Counted from the stretch's first letter, positions 49,695-58,882 are shown. The stretch is 64,000 nt of DNA from Lewinellaceae bacterium (GCA_020636325.1 JACJYC010000005.1:186001-250000), one strand, 5' to 3'. The notes: generated from the sequence alone by a model not told the origin. A program made the numbers and translations.

Positions 49695-52556
49695 ATGGCA
49701 TCAAGTCCTGTCAAGCACAATCAGCTCCTTTCCATCTATCAGGAAGCAATCGGCATAATTGACCATGGCGTCGTCTGGCTCGATCGCGAAGGCAATATCA
49801 TCGGCGTAAACCGGCAATTTGCCGATGAATTGGGCTATCCCGAGGCCGACCTCAATCAAAAAACCATTTTCCAGATCAATCCGCATACCAATCTATTGCA
49901 TTGGCGCAAGCTTTGGACGCAGCTGCAGGACGACGGCCGCCTTTACCTGGAAACCGAACATATGACTGCCAAAGGCAGCATCTTTCCAGTCGGCTTCAAA
50001 GGGGTGCTGGTCGAGCTGGAGGGCGAGCAATTCTGCTGCGGAATAATTGAAAACCTCCTGGAAAGCGCCCGGTTCCACCGGCTTTTAAAATTGACGGAAA
50101 GAATATCCCGGTCCGGAAGCTGGGAACTCGACCTGATCAAAAAAGAGATCCTCTTTACCGAAGGCATGCTGGAATTGCTCGGCATACCGGCGCAGGAAGT
50201 CATGGACGAGAACGACGCCCGCGACCTGCTGAAGACATTTCTACCGCAGCAGGAATTCGACAACCTGCTGGCATTGTTGAAAGAAGCCGCAAAAAAGGGG
50301 ATTACCTTTGATACGGAATTGAACCTCAAGCTGCCCAAACGCAGAATGCGGGCTGAATTACGCGCCAGTCCCATAACCTCCGAAGGGTTTACGCATAAGA
50401 TCACCGGTATTTTGCGCGACTTGTCCGCCTTTACCGAGCGGACCGAAGCGCTGTATCTGATGCAGTTTTGCATAGATCACGCGTTCAGCATGATCTATTG
50501 GGTGCGTGAAGACGGCAAATTCGAATACGTCAACAAGGCCGTTTGCCAAAAACTGGGTTATTCACAGCAGGAATTGCTGGGTATGGCCGTGATGGATGTC
50601 GACCCCGAGCTCACCAAAGAAAGCTGGAATGCACTCTGGCAAGAGGCCAAGGAGCAGAAAAATCTGGAGATCGAACGAACGCGCCGAGGCAAGGACGGCG
50701 AAATATTTCCTGTAAAGATCTCGTTGAACTACGTCAATTTTCACGGGAAAGAATACTGCCTGAAATTCGCCATCGACCTGCGCAAAAAGAAAGAGCGCGA
50801 AAAACGGATCCATTTCGCCGAACAAACCCTCAAACAAGCAAAAGATATTATTTACTGGTTGGACGTCGACGGGAATTTCCTGTTTTTCAATGAAGCCCTG
50901 AGCAAGCTGTCCGGATTTTCAGAGCAGGAATTGGCCGGAATGACCATTCGGGACCTGTTTCCCGATTATAGCATGACCGACATCAAGGCGGGCTGGGAAA
51001 GGATAAAAATTGAAAAAATCCGATCATCCGAGCTTGAAATGACCTGTAAGGACGGGTCAACGATTCCGCTTGAATCCCTGATCACCATTACCAATTATGA
51101 AGACAGGGAGGTCGCCTGCGCCATTTTGAGAGACATACGGCACCGCAAAACCCAAGATGAAAACATTCAGCTTTCCTACCATACCCTCAGTCAGGCCGAT
51201 GAAATGATCTACTGGTTGAGAAAAGACGGCAGACTGCGGTATTTCAACAATTCGTTTTGCCAGAACCTGGGTTATACGCCCGAAGAAGTTGAGCAATTGC
51301 GGGAGCTTGATTTTTACCCCAACCTGTCTCAACAAAAATACGAGTCGGATTGGGAGACCATCCTGTCGGGGTCTACCATCAGCGGCGAATACGAAGTGTT
51401 GAAAAAAGACGACTCGATCCTGCCGGTAGAAGGCCGGTTCTCCCTGATCAAGTACGCCGGCGAGGAATTGATCCTGGGCATATTGCGCGACATCACCGAA
51501 CGCAAACAAAAGGAAGCGGCCCTGCAAAAACAATTTGAAGAAAACGAGCGGTTGCGCAAAAAACTGGAAGAGGAAAATATCCTGCTGAAGGAAGAAATCA
51601 AGCTTGAATACAGCTTTTCCAATATCATCAGCAAGAGCCCGAATTACAAAACCGTCTTGCAAAAGGTGGAGCAGGTGGCGGATACGGATACAACGGTGCT
51701 TATCCTGGGCGAGACCGGTACTGGGAAGGAGCTGCTGGCCAAGGCGATCCATCAGATGAGCAACCGGGCAGATCGTCCGCTGGTGAAGGTCAATTGCGGC
51801 GCACTCCCGGAAAACCTCATCGAAAGTGAGCTTTTCGGCCATGAAAAAGGCGCGTTCACCGGAGCCTACCAACGAAAGATCGGCCGGTTTGAAGCGGCCC
51901 ACCACGGGACCATCTTCCTGGACGAGGTGGGCGAACTGCCGCTGGATCTGCAGGTAAAACTGCTCAGGGTCCTGCAGGAAAAGGAATTTGAGCGGGTCGG
52001 CGGAACCCAGACGATCAGGGTGGACGTGCGGCTGATTGCCGCCACCAACCGGAACCTGGAAAAGCTGGTACAGGCCGGGACTTTCAGAAAAGACCTTTAT
52101 TACCGGTTGAACGTATTCCCCATCAAGAACCTGCCGCTCCGGGAAAGACTAGATGACATCCCGTTGCTGGTTCGGCATTTTGTCGAGAAATTCAACAAAC
52201 AACTGGGCAAGAATGTATCCGAGGTTCCTCAGCCTGCCCTTCAGAGCCTGATGCGATATGATTTTCCCGGCAACGTGCGCGAACTGGAAAACCTCATCGA
52301 GCGGGCCATGATCCTCTCTTCCGGCAAGAAGCTGCTGCTGGACCTGGTTTCGACCCGCTCCGAACTTGAGGAGGACCATTCATTCAAAACCATGGAGGAA
52401 ATGCAGCGTGTTCATATACTTGAAGCGCTAAAAAGGACCCACGGCCGGGTAAGCGGCGAAAACGGTGCAGCCGAACTTTTGGACATGAACGATAAAACAC
52501 TGACTTCCAGAATGCTGAAGTTGAATATACACCGGTTGGATTACCTGAAGGAGTAA
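49695..52556 (+). CDS. Sigma-54-dependent transcriptional activator with five PAS domains
   Basis: 953 residues. PAS domains at about 10-115, 125-245, 250-370, 375-490 and 495-615, each recognisable by G-x-I/F-x-x-V/F-N (for example IIGVNRQFADELGYPEADL, FEYVNKAVCQKLGYSQQEL). A coiled coil (615-650) leads into the AAA+ domain: Walker A GETGTGKE (about 672-679), GAFTGA loop (719-724) that contacts sigma-54, Walker B TIFLDEVGELPLDLQ and sensor NRNLEKLVQAGTFRKDLYYR. The C-terminus is a Fis HTH (VSGENGAAELLDMNDKTLTS). No receiver domain, so ligand or redox sensing by PAS rather than phosphorylation is likely. Confidence 0.93.
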   Translation: MASSPVKHNQLLSIYQEAIGIIDHGVVWLDREGNIIGVNRQFADELGYPEADLNQKTIFQINPHTNLLHWRKLWTQLQDDGRLYLETEHMTAKGSIFPVGFKGVLVELEGEQFCCGIIENLLESARFHRLLKLTERISRSGSWELDLIKKEILFTEGMLELLGIPAQEVMDENDARDLLKTFLPQQEFDNLLALLKEAAKKGITFDTELNLKLPKRRMRAELRASPITSEGFTHKITGILRDLSAFTERTEALYLMQFCIDHAFSMIYWVREDGKFEYVNKAVCQKLGYSQQELLGMAVMDVDPELTKESWNALWQEAKEQKNLEIERTRRGKDGEIFPVKISLNYVNFHGKEYCLKFAIDLRKKKEREKRIHFAEQTLKQAKDIIYWLDVDGNFLFFNEALSKLSGFSEQELAGMTIRDLFPDYSMTDIKAGWERIKIEKIRSSELEMTCKDGSTIPLESLITITNYEDREVACAILRDIRHRKTQDENIQLSYHTLSQADEMIYWLRKDGRLRYFNNSFCQNLGYTPEEVEQLRELDFYPNLSQQKYESDWETILSGSTISGEYEVLKKDDSILPVEGRFSLIKYAGEELILGILRDITERKQKEAALQKQFEENERLRKKLEEENILLKEEIKLEYSFSNIISKSPNYKTVLQKVEQVADTDTTVLILGETGTGKELLAKAIHQMSNRADRPLVKVNCGALPENLIESELFGHEKGAFTGAYQRKIGRFEAAHHGTIFLDEVGELPLDLQVKLLRVLQEKEFERVGGTQTIRVDVRLIAATNRNLEKLVQAGTFRKDLYYRLNVFPIKNLPLRERLDDIPLLVRHFVEKFNKQLGKNVSEVPQPALQSLMRYDFPGNVRELENLIERAMILSSGKKLLLDLVSTRSELEEDHSFKTMEEMQRVHILEALKRTHGRVSGENGAAELLDMNDKTLTSRMLKLNIHRLDYLKE

Positions 52557-52737
52557 GCATCTTCAGGATTTTCCCGATATTTCATCATTTTTCTTAAATA
52601 TCAAAATCCGGGCATCCATACTTATGCTGAGGAACCTGCCCATTTTGTTGATAATGTATAACTTATCTCCATATTCCAATTTTGGCATGGTATTGGATCT
52701 GCTCCATAAGCATTAATGTTCAAGAAAAACCAGGGTT

Positions 52738-53070
52738 TTGTCTGAGAATCTTATCTACCACGAAATCACAGGCCCGGAGTTGAATCAGCATATACGAAAG
52801 GAATTTACCGGGATTGTCGTATTCGCATCTGATTGGACCGGAGGAGCTTCCCTTGTGCATACTATGATGGAAAGCATGTCCGGTCATTATTCTCCGCAAA
52901 TCAGGTTCTTTTCCATTGATCCGCACAAATTTCCGGAATCGGCTCAGGAATTTGGGGTGAACGGCCACCTTGCCATCCTCTTGTACCGAAGCGGCGTAGC
53001 GGTGGACAAACTGACAGGTATCCCTTCCAAAAATTTGATGCGCAGCAAGATCGATCAGTTGTTATTATAA
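52738..53070 (+). CDS. Thioredoxin-like protein lacking active-site cysteines
   Basis: 110 residues, start TTG at 52738. The thioredoxin fold is suggested by FTGIVVFASDWTGGASLVHT at the place of the WCGPC motif, followed by a long helix, FFSIDPHKFPESAQEFGVNG, HLAILLYRSGVAVDKLTG (normally cis-Pro loop) and IDQLLL. No cysteine occurs in the whole protein, so it cannot be a dithiol oxidoreductase; a binding or adaptor role is more likely. About 180 bp downstream of the sigma-54 activator. Confidence 0.7.
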   Translation: MSENLIYHEITGPELNQHIRKEFTGIVVFASDWTGGASLVHTMMESMSGHYSPQIRFFSIDPHKFPESAQEFGVNGHLAILLYRSGVAVDKLTGIPSKNLMRSKIDQLLL

Positions 53071-53176
53071 TTTTTTTTATAGTATACCGAACATTTTCGA
53101 TCTCATTGCCTTCTATTTACAGATCGCCTGAAGGTGATACCGTCGAACACGCAAAATCCTTAACCATTTCAAGGCT

Positions 53177-53344
53177 ATGCTGAATTCAATCCGGATCTGT
53201 ACCGGATTGGAAGCTCAAAACTTTGCCCGAAGCCGGAATGAGATCGAACTGGATGGAGTAGCCCGCACCTCGGCCACACGCACCAATGCTTTCGATTTTT
53301 CCGTCGGGATCCGGTATTACTTCGGCGGGGTAAGAAGCCTGTAA
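53177..53344 (+). pseudogene. C-terminal remnant of an outer-membrane beta-barrel protein
   Basis: An open frame of 55 codons reads MLNSIRICTGLEAQNFARSR, then NAFDFSVGIRYYFGGVRSL and stop. The last strand, with alternating hydrophobic residues and a terminal aromatic pattern (VGIRYYF), is typical of the final strand of porin-type barrels in Bacteroidota. No upstream barrel sequence is in frame, so it is most likely a decayed fragment rather than a working small protein. Confidence 0.45.
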
Positions 53345-53433
53345 AGCCGTCCTTCGAATATTTGCAATCCCTCATCCTCCGGCAGGGCCGGTGGGTGTTA
53401 CTATAATGAATTAACAATCAAAACCATACAATC

Positions 53434-53625
53434 ATGAGTGCAACCAAAGATCGGATTAAAGGCAATTGGAAACAGATCAAGGGCAAGCTGAAAACCGAAT
53501 ACGCCCAGCTCACCAATGACGATCTGCTTTACGAAGAAGGCAAGGAAGACCAGTTGATCGGCCGCCTTCAGGAACGATTGGGGAAGACCAAAGATGAAAT
53601 CAAGGCCATCATCGATGGGTTGTAG
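53434..53625 (+). CDS. CsbD-family stress response protein
   Basis: 63 residues, the standard size. MSATKDRIKGNWKQIKGKLK followed by LTNDDLLYEEGKEDQLIGRL and the C-terminal GKTKDEIKAIIDGL match the CsbD four-helix stress protein. In Bacillus it is under general stress sigma-B; in Bacteroidota it often accompanies YtxH and holin-X genes, as it does here at 4 kb distance. Confidence 0.93.
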   Translation: MSATKDRIKGNWKQIKGKLKTEYAQLTNDDLLYEEGKEDQLIGRLQERLGKTKDEIKAIIDGL

Positions 53626-53695
53626 ACCTTGGAACAGAACGATATGAAACCGCTCAGGGCTTTGCATGCACATGCAGGGCCCTCGGCTTTCCGGG

Positions 53696-55234
53696 TCAGG
53701 CGTTGTTATTTCTGTCCAGCAGCTCCAGGGTAATGCCCCAAAGTGTTTCGTAGGGTACGATCTCCACTTCGATCGGCTGGTCAGCTTTGACATAAGGTAC
53801 GGTTTGCAATTTTTCCCAAAAGGGCTTTGCCTTTCTCAGTACGGCTTCTTTGTGGAAATATCCGGCAGGCAGACACATCAGCATGCGGATGAAGCAGTTG
53901 CTGCGAAACATATCGTCTTTGCGCAAATAACGGCTGGCATACACCCGCAGCGATTCCACGCGGTCGTGGATTTCATTATACCGCTTGCCCTGGACCAGGA
54001 AAAGGATATGCAGGACAAGGATGTTGATGTTATTGCCGCGCTTGTCTTTGGAGAAGGCGGGAACTTCGTTGAGGAATTTGGTGATGCGAAATTTTTTCCT
54101 GCGGTCCTCTTCACTCAGCGCCTGAATTTTATCGGATTTCATGAGGAACTGGACCATCGCCTCTGCAATCTGCCAGGATTCTTTATTTGCGGTTGGCAGT
54201 TTATCAAACCCCGCAGAAGCAGCAGTCTTTTTCCAGGTTATCCAGGCTTCCTCAAACCGTTCCGACTGCAAAAACAAGATCAGGGTCAGGTATTGGGAAT
54301 TGTACCAGTTTAAGGTCCCAGGTGTAGTGTATTTTACGCAATTGACCGCCGCAGATTCCGCAATGGGGAATTTTCGAAGCCTTGTGGTTGCGATCAACAG
54401 ACTTTTATGAAAAGTATAGAATATCGGCCCGGTGGATAGTTTTTTTCGCGACTCAAAGAAACGGAGAGCTTCTTCGCTTGTGGTTTGCAATTGTTGAAAG
54501 TCATTTTCGATTTCAAATCGAAGGGTCTTAAGATAATAATAATAGAAAAAAACACGAACAGTCCATTTATATTGCATTTCAGTTTCAATCGAATTGAGAA
54601 AAATCTCAACTTTTCTTGAAAATTCTTTTTTAGTTGATTTGGAATAAATAAAATTTACCATTATTTCAATATAGTAACCTTCTACCAAAATCTCTAACTG
54701 TCTTTTATCACTCCAATCGCAAAGTACAGTATCGTAATTCTTCCATTTTTTTGAATTACCCATTACTACTCCATAGTAAAATCTTAAATCAGAGGCTAAT
54801 TCAAAAACAATATTTGAAATTTCAAATCGGATTGCCACTTTTATAGCCTTCTCTGCTACTAACGCTCCTGCAGTACGCTGAAATCTACCGATCAAAATTT
54901 TAGTTGCCAATAAGTCTCTTGAACACTGGTAATAAGCTTTCTGCAGTTCATTGAACCCCGACTTGTTCGCATCGATCAGAAATACCACATCCAGCAGAGC
55001 TTCCCATAAGCGGGATTGCAGCCGGTTGACGGAAGCCGCCTTGTCCTTTGCATCCGGAAACAGCTTCCTGGCAATATCCTCCGGGGATTTTATCGTTCCC
55101 CGGGTCAGTCCGTCGTACAGCCGGCCCCTGAGCGATTTGTCACCCTTTGAGAGCGGGAAAGAGAGCTGTTTGACCTTGTTTCTCCCGATAAAACCCGTCA
55201 AATCCAACAGCAATTCAAATGATTTTCCATTCAT
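53696..55234 (-). CDS. Helical-repeat protein with HTH-like N-terminus, paralogue 1
   Basis: 512 residues from the ATG at 55234 (MNGKSFELLLDLTGFIGRNK); a GTG 11 codons upstream would add residues absent from the paralogues. Residues 1-85 contain a HTH-like segment (GTIKSPEDIARKLFP, NRLQSRLWEALLDVVFLID). The rest is alpha-helical with TPR-like spacing. Conserved blocks shared with paralogues 2 and 3 are KRGNNINILVLHILFLVQGK, RKDDMFRSNCFIRMLMCLPA and the C-terminal QPIEVEIVPYETLWGI. The layout (DNA-binding-like head plus helical repeats) recalls peptide-sensing RRNPP regulators, but no direct homology is seen. A perfect palindrome lies 3 bp upstream. The middle (54400-54950) is AT-rich compared with its ends. 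Confidence 0.8.
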   Translation of the reverse strand: MNGKSFELLLDLTGFIGRNKVKQLSFPLSKGDKSLRGRLYDGLTRGTIKSPEDIARKLFPDAKDKAASVNRLQSRLWEALLDVVFLIDANKSGFNELQKAYYQCSRDLLATKILIGRFQRTAGALVAEKAIKVAIRFEISNIVFELASDLRFYYGVVMGNSKKWKNYDTVLCDWSDKRQLEILVEGYYIEIMVNFIYSKSTKKEFSRKVEIFLNSIETEMQYKWTVRVFFYYYYLKTLRFEIENDFQQLQTTSEEALRFFESRKKLSTGPIFYTFHKSLLIATTRLRKFPIAESAAVNCVKYTTPGTLNWYNSQYLTLILFLQSERFEEAWITWKKTAASAGFDKLPTANKESWQIAEAMVQFLMKSDKIQALSEEDRRKKFRITKFLNEVPAFSKDKRGNNINILVLHILFLVQGKRYNEIHDRVESLRVYASRYLRKDDMFRSNCFIRMLMCLPAGYFHKEAVLRKAKPFWEKLQTVPYVKADQPIEVEIVPYETLWGITLELLDRNNNA

Positions 55235-55237
55235 GTT

Positions 55238-55258
55238 ATCAATATTTAAAATATTGAT
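55238..55258. promoter_or_regulatory. 21-bp perfect palindrome before paralogue 1
   Basis: ATCAATATT-TAA-AATATTGAT, 3 bp from the ATG of paralogue 1 in the intergenic region shared with divergent paralogue 2. Candidate operator, or a hairpin over the ribosome-binding area. Confidence 0.6.
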
Positions 55259-55379
55259 TTTAAACACTTAAGATAAAAACATTTAACAAAACTTAATAAT
55301 TCTGATATGCTGAATGCTTAAAAAATCGAAATGCGAATTTAGTCTTTCCGGTCCTAACATTGACAAAAAAAAGGCAACC

Positions 55380-56909
55380 ATGAATAATTTCTTTGAACTG
55401 GTACACTTACTCAATCGGTACAAGATCCGCCAGATAGAGATCCTTTCCAACCCGGAAAAAGGCGCTAACCCTTCCCGCTACCGCCTGCTGTACGACGCCG
55501 TATGGGAAGGCAAAGTCCGGACACTCGAGGAAGCCGCCGCACTCTTCGGCATGACGCCGAATGACAAAGTGTTCAAACGCCTGATTTCCGGCCTCAAGAA
55601 AAGACTCCACAACACGCTGTTTTTCATCGACATGAATCAACCCGACTTCAATAATCCGCAGCGGGCATTGTCCAGGTGCATCCAGTTGCAATCGGTCATG
55701 CAACTCCTCATTTGGCGCGGCGCGCCGCAGAATGCCGTTGAAATAGCCGGTGAGATCCTGGCGGTAGCCTTGAAATACCGTTTTTCATGGATTGCCGCCG
55801 ATGCCGCCCGCATCCTGAAAAGATGGTACAGCATTTACCAGCCGGACGCCTCCAAATTTGCACATTATGCTCTTCTAGCGGAAGAGCAGGCCAGGATATG
55901 GCGCCAGGAAGATGAGGCTACCGACCTGTTCCTCAGGCTCCAGCTGTTGAACACTTCTTCCAAATCGATTGAGCCGGAGATCGCTGAAAAAGCGGCGGAT
56001 TACTTCCGTCGACTGGAGCCCTGGCGCCCCAAAATCCCGACCGTTTTTTTCCAGCAACCCTCCCGCCTGATCGAGATCGCAGCGCTGATGGGGCAAAAAA
56101 ACTGGCAACGGGCGGAATCAGCCAGCCGGGAAGCCATCGACTATTTCCGCCGTTTGCCCCATGCCGGAAAACAATCGACTGTCATGTTTTACCAGCAACT
56201 TGCGGTGGCGTTGTTGATGCAAGGCAAGTTTGTACAGGCGAGAGAAGCCGCACAATCGGCCATAAAACTGGGCTCTTCAGGCGCCCACCACTGGTTCAAG
56301 ACGCTGGAATTGCAAATAGCCATCGAGCTCCACGCAGGCCAGTATGCCCATGCCTGGGATATTTGGACAAAAGCCGTCCAACACCCTCAATTCATAGATA
56401 TGCCGGCTGTAACCCAACTCCCCTGGCAATTGTACAAAGCCTATTTTTTCCTGCTGATCCGCGCAAAGCTGCTGCAGGTTGATCCCAGAACACCGTTGTA
56501 TCCGGAGGATTTCTGCATTTCCCGTTTGATCGCCGATTTGCCCGCGGCTGCCCGGGATAAACAGGGCCGGAATATTCCCATGCTCATGGCCCAGATCATG
56601 TTATTGCTCCTTGAAAAGCGCCTTGATGAAGCTGAATACCGGATTGAAGCCCTGCGAAAATATCGGCAACGGCGCCTGAACGGCCAGGAGAACCGACAAC
56701 GGACCATCATGTTCATCCAGCTACTGGAGTCGCTGGTCAACTCCGGATTCGGCCATAAGCCCCTGCATGAAAAAGCGCGTCAAACGATTGCCGAACTGCC
56801 GCTGATACCCATTGCCATGTACGAGGTGGAGATCATCCCCTACCAGGTGCTCTGGCAAATGCTGGAAAAACAGTTTTTCCCCTCGGAGGCGGAAACCATT
56901 TCTTCCTGA
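55380..56909 (+). CDS. Helical-repeat protein with HTH-like N-terminus, paralogue 2
   Basis: 509 residues from the ATG at 55380 (MNNFFELVHLLNRYKIRQIE), chosen by alignment with the paralogues; the open frame starts at 55314. The N-terminal HTH-like segment is clearest here: RTLEEAAALFGMTPNDKVF followed by KRLISGLKKRL, then LFFIDMNQPDFNNPQRAL. Helical repeats fill residues 110-480, and the C-terminal block VEIIPYQVLWQMLEK matches the others. It is the most diverged of the three and is more GC-rich. Divergent from paralogue 1 across 145 bp. Confidence 0.8.
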   Translation: MNNFFELVHLLNRYKIRQIEILSNPEKGANPSRYRLLYDAVWEGKVRTLEEAAALFGMTPNDKVFKRLISGLKKRLHNTLFFIDMNQPDFNNPQRALSRCIQLQSVMQLLIWRGAPQNAVEIAGEILAVALKYRFSWIAADAARILKRWYSIYQPDASKFAHYALLAEEQARIWRQEDEATDLFLRLQLLNTSSKSIEPEIAEKAADYFRRLEPWRPKIPTVFFQQPSRLIEIAALMGQKNWQRAESASREAIDYFRRLPHAGKQSTVMFYQQLAVALLMQGKFVQAREAAQSAIKLGSSGAHHWFKTLELQIAIELHAGQYAHAWDIWTKAVQHPQFIDMPAVTQLPWQLYKAYFFLLIRAKLLQVDPRTPLYPEDFCISRLIADLPAAARDKQGRNIPMLMAQIMLLLLEKRLDEAEYRIEALRKYRQRRLNGQENRQRTIMFIQLLESLVNSGFGHKPLHEKARQTIAELPLIPIAMYEVEIIPYQVLWQMLEKQFFPSEAETISS

Positions 56910-56930
56910 CCTGATGCCTGGAAAAAGCTT

Positions 56931-56962
56931 GCGTCGCCGCACGAAAACCGCAGCGGCGACGC
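56931..56962. terminator. Bidirectional terminator hairpin
   Basis: 10-bp stem GCGTCGCCGC / GCGGCGACGC with a 12-nt loop lies between paralogue 2 (+) and the small minus-strand ORF at 56982-57110. On the minus strand it is followed by AAGCTTTTTC. Confidence 0.75.
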
Positions 56963-56981
56963 ATTCCAAGGCGTAAAAAAT

Positions 56982-57110
56982 TCAAAACAATACATCGCCT
57001 TCGGTGATCACCGCCGGCGCTGCAGCCAGTGCAAAAAAGTAGAACCGTTCCCAAGAGAGAATCCCCTTTTTGCCATTTTTAAAATCGGAGGCGCGTTTTT
57101 TGGGTTTCAT
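56982..57110 (-). CDS. Candidate 42-residue small protein
   Basis: Too short for usual gene calling. ATG at 57110, stop at 56982. The product is basic at first (MKPKKRASDFKNGKKGIL), then has a hydrophobic C-terminal helix (RFYFFALAAAPAVITEGDV). A perfect -7 box TACCTTTG (57149-57156, minus) with CTTG 20 bp further upstream predicts a start near 57142, and a terminator hairpin follows the stop. The promoter-ORF-terminator order is the main evidence. It lies between paralogues 2 and 3 of the helical-repeat family. No homologue recognised. Confidence 0.5.
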   Translation of the reverse strand: MKPKKRASDFKNGKKGILSWERFYFFALAAAPAVITEGDVLF

Positions 57111-57148
57111 AAAAAATTAAGTTTTAGGTGTAGATCTGATAATCGTTA

Positions 57149-57180
57149 CAAAGGTACCGGCTAAACTGCCGGCGGGCAAG
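57149..57180 (-). promoter_or_regulatory. Promoter of the 42-residue ORF at 56982-57110
   Basis: CTTG (57177-57180), 20-bp spacer and perfect TACCTTTG (57149-57156) on the minus strand. It also ends the otherwise featureless gap that extends to 57346. Confidence 0.65.
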
Positions 57181-57346
57181 GACACTTTTACCGATTTGGA
57201 ACAGGTCAAATCTGCAGGGATCAGGAAGGCTATTTTAACCGGCCATCAGGCAGGAAAGCAATAATCAACATACAAGATACTAACAATCAATTATTTAAAT
57301 GATTAACTTTCTGTAACAAAGATGCATGATTGAACTTAAGACCCTG

Positions 57347-58882
57347 TTATCTTATCCTTTTGTCCAGTTTTTCCAATACGATTTCCCACAGGGTTTCATA
57401 CGGAATAATCTCTATTTCGATGGGCTGATCGGCTTTCGCGTACGGAACCGTTTTGAGTTTCTCAACAAAAGGCGCAGCTTTACGCTTTACGGCTGCCAAA
57501 TGGAAATGCCCGGCGGGCAGGCACATCAGCATGCGGATGAAACAGTTGCTGCGGAACATATCGTCTTTGCGCAGATACCTGCTTGAATAAACGCGAAGTG
57601 ATTCAACCCGGTCGTGGATTTCGTTGTATCGTTTACTTTGGATTAAGTATAAAACATGGAGGATCAGGATATTGATATTGTTGCCTCTTTTGTCCTTTGA
57701 GAAGGCGGGAACCTCATTCAGAAAACGGTTGACCCTGAAATTAGCGGATGTTTTTTGATCATCTTTGGAATCAATCCTCCCGGTCAGCATAAAAAATTGG
57801 ATCGAAGCCTCAATGATCCTCCAGGTTTCCTTATTGGAGTCAGGAATATTTTTGAAATTGGCGTGGGTCACCGCAAGTTGCCATAAAGCATGGGCCTCTT
57901 CAAACTTTCCCGATTGAAAATACAAGACAATCGAAAGATAACAGGTATTGTACCAGTTCAAGGAGCCAGGGGTGACCAATTTCATACAACGCCTGGCCGC
58001 AGCTTCCGCCAGGTGAAATTTTCGCAGCCTGGTATAGGAAATCAAGAGGTTTTTGTTGAAGGTGAATCTCGTCGGCCCTGTCACCAATTCCTTTTTTGTG
58101 TCGAAAAAGGCCAGGGCTTCTTCACTTACCGTCAATACATTGGCAAAATCATTGACGATTTCAAATTTCAAGACTTTCAACATAAAATAATAACTGGTGC
58201 TCCTGAAGGTTTTTGCAGACCTCATGCTGCCTTCTATAGATGCCAAATGCTGATCTACTACCCTGGAAAATTCCTTTTTGGTCGACTTTGACAAGATAAA
58301 ATTGCACATGATATCCAGGTAATACCCTTCAATCAAGACCTCCGTCTGGTGTTTGGCCCGCCATTCCTCGACCAGCTTGTGGTAATGCCTCCACTTGTTC
58401 TTGTCGCCGATGATCCCCCCGTAGTGGAACCGCAAATCCTTCGCCAATTCGATGACCACATCCGAAATCTCAAAATGGATCGCCTTTTTGATGGTCCTCT
58501 CGGCAATGGGAATAGCAGCCGCCCGTTGGTATCTTCCATTTAGAATCTTAACCGCAATCAGATTCCTGTAACATTTGTAATAATTTTTTTGCAATGCGTT
58601 GAATCCGGATTCCGACGAATCGATGAGAAAAAGCGTATCCAGCAGCGACTCGCGCAATTTGCGTTGAAGCCGCGTAGCGTAGATAGCGCTGTTGGAAAGC
58701 TTGGAAAAAAAGTGATCTTCCACCTCAGCTGTTGAGGTTAGGTTCCCTGCGGAGATCAGGTTGTACAGTTCATGAAGGTTATTGGGATTGCTGTCCAGAA
58801 GCGGGAATGATAAGCTTTTGAGTTTGTGGGCTGTAATGATTTCAGCGAGCGATCTAAGTTCATAAATTGATTTATCCGCCAT
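57347..58882 (-). CDS. Helical-repeat protein with HTH-like N-terminus, paralogue 3
   Basis: 511 residues (MADKSIYELRSLAEIITAHK). Close to paralogue 1 by eye over long stretches, for example SKSTKKEFSR, TRLRKF, FLNEVPAFSKDKRGNNINIL, RYNEIHDRVESLRVY and RKDDMFRSNCFIRMLMCLPA. HTH-like segment: GNLTSTAEVEDHFFSKLSNS with YATRLQRKLRESLLDTLFLI. The strong conservation of the C-terminal third against a variable middle would suit a common signalling output with different sensed ligands; this is inference. A minus-strand TAGTTTTG box lies at 58960-58967, and a divergent small ORF starts at 59036. Confidence 0.8.
   Translation of the reverse strand: MADKSIYELRSLAEIITAHKLKSLSFPLLDSNPNNLHELYNLISAGNLTSTAEVEDHFFSKLSNSAIYATRLQRKLRESLLDTLFLIDSSESGFNALQKNYYKCYRNLIAVKILNGRYQRAAAIPIAERTIKKAIHFEISDVVIELAKDLRFHYGGIIGDKNKWRHYHKLVEEWRAKHQTEVLIEGYYLDIMCNFILSKSTKKEFSRVVDQHLASIEGSMRSAKTFRSTSYYFMLKVLKFEIVNDFANVLTVSEEALAFFDTKKELVTGPTRFTFNKNLLISYTRLRKFHLAEAAARRCMKLVTPGSLNWYNTCYLSIVLYFQSGKFEEAHALWQLAVTHANFKNIPDSNKETWRIIEASIQFFMLTGRIDSKDDQKTSANFRVNRFLNEVPAFSKDKRGNNINILILHVLYLIQSKRYNEIHDRVESLRVYSSRYLRKDDMFRSNCFIRMLMCLPAGHFHLAAVKRKAAPFVEKLKTVPYAKADQPIEIEIIPYETLWEIVLEKLDKRIR

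Noticed and set aside
57121..57264. Open plus-strand frame reading VTKVPAKLPAGKDTFTDLEQ
   Set aside because: Looks protein-like but has no start codon and overlaps the promoter of the minus-strand small ORF; possibly a gene remnant.
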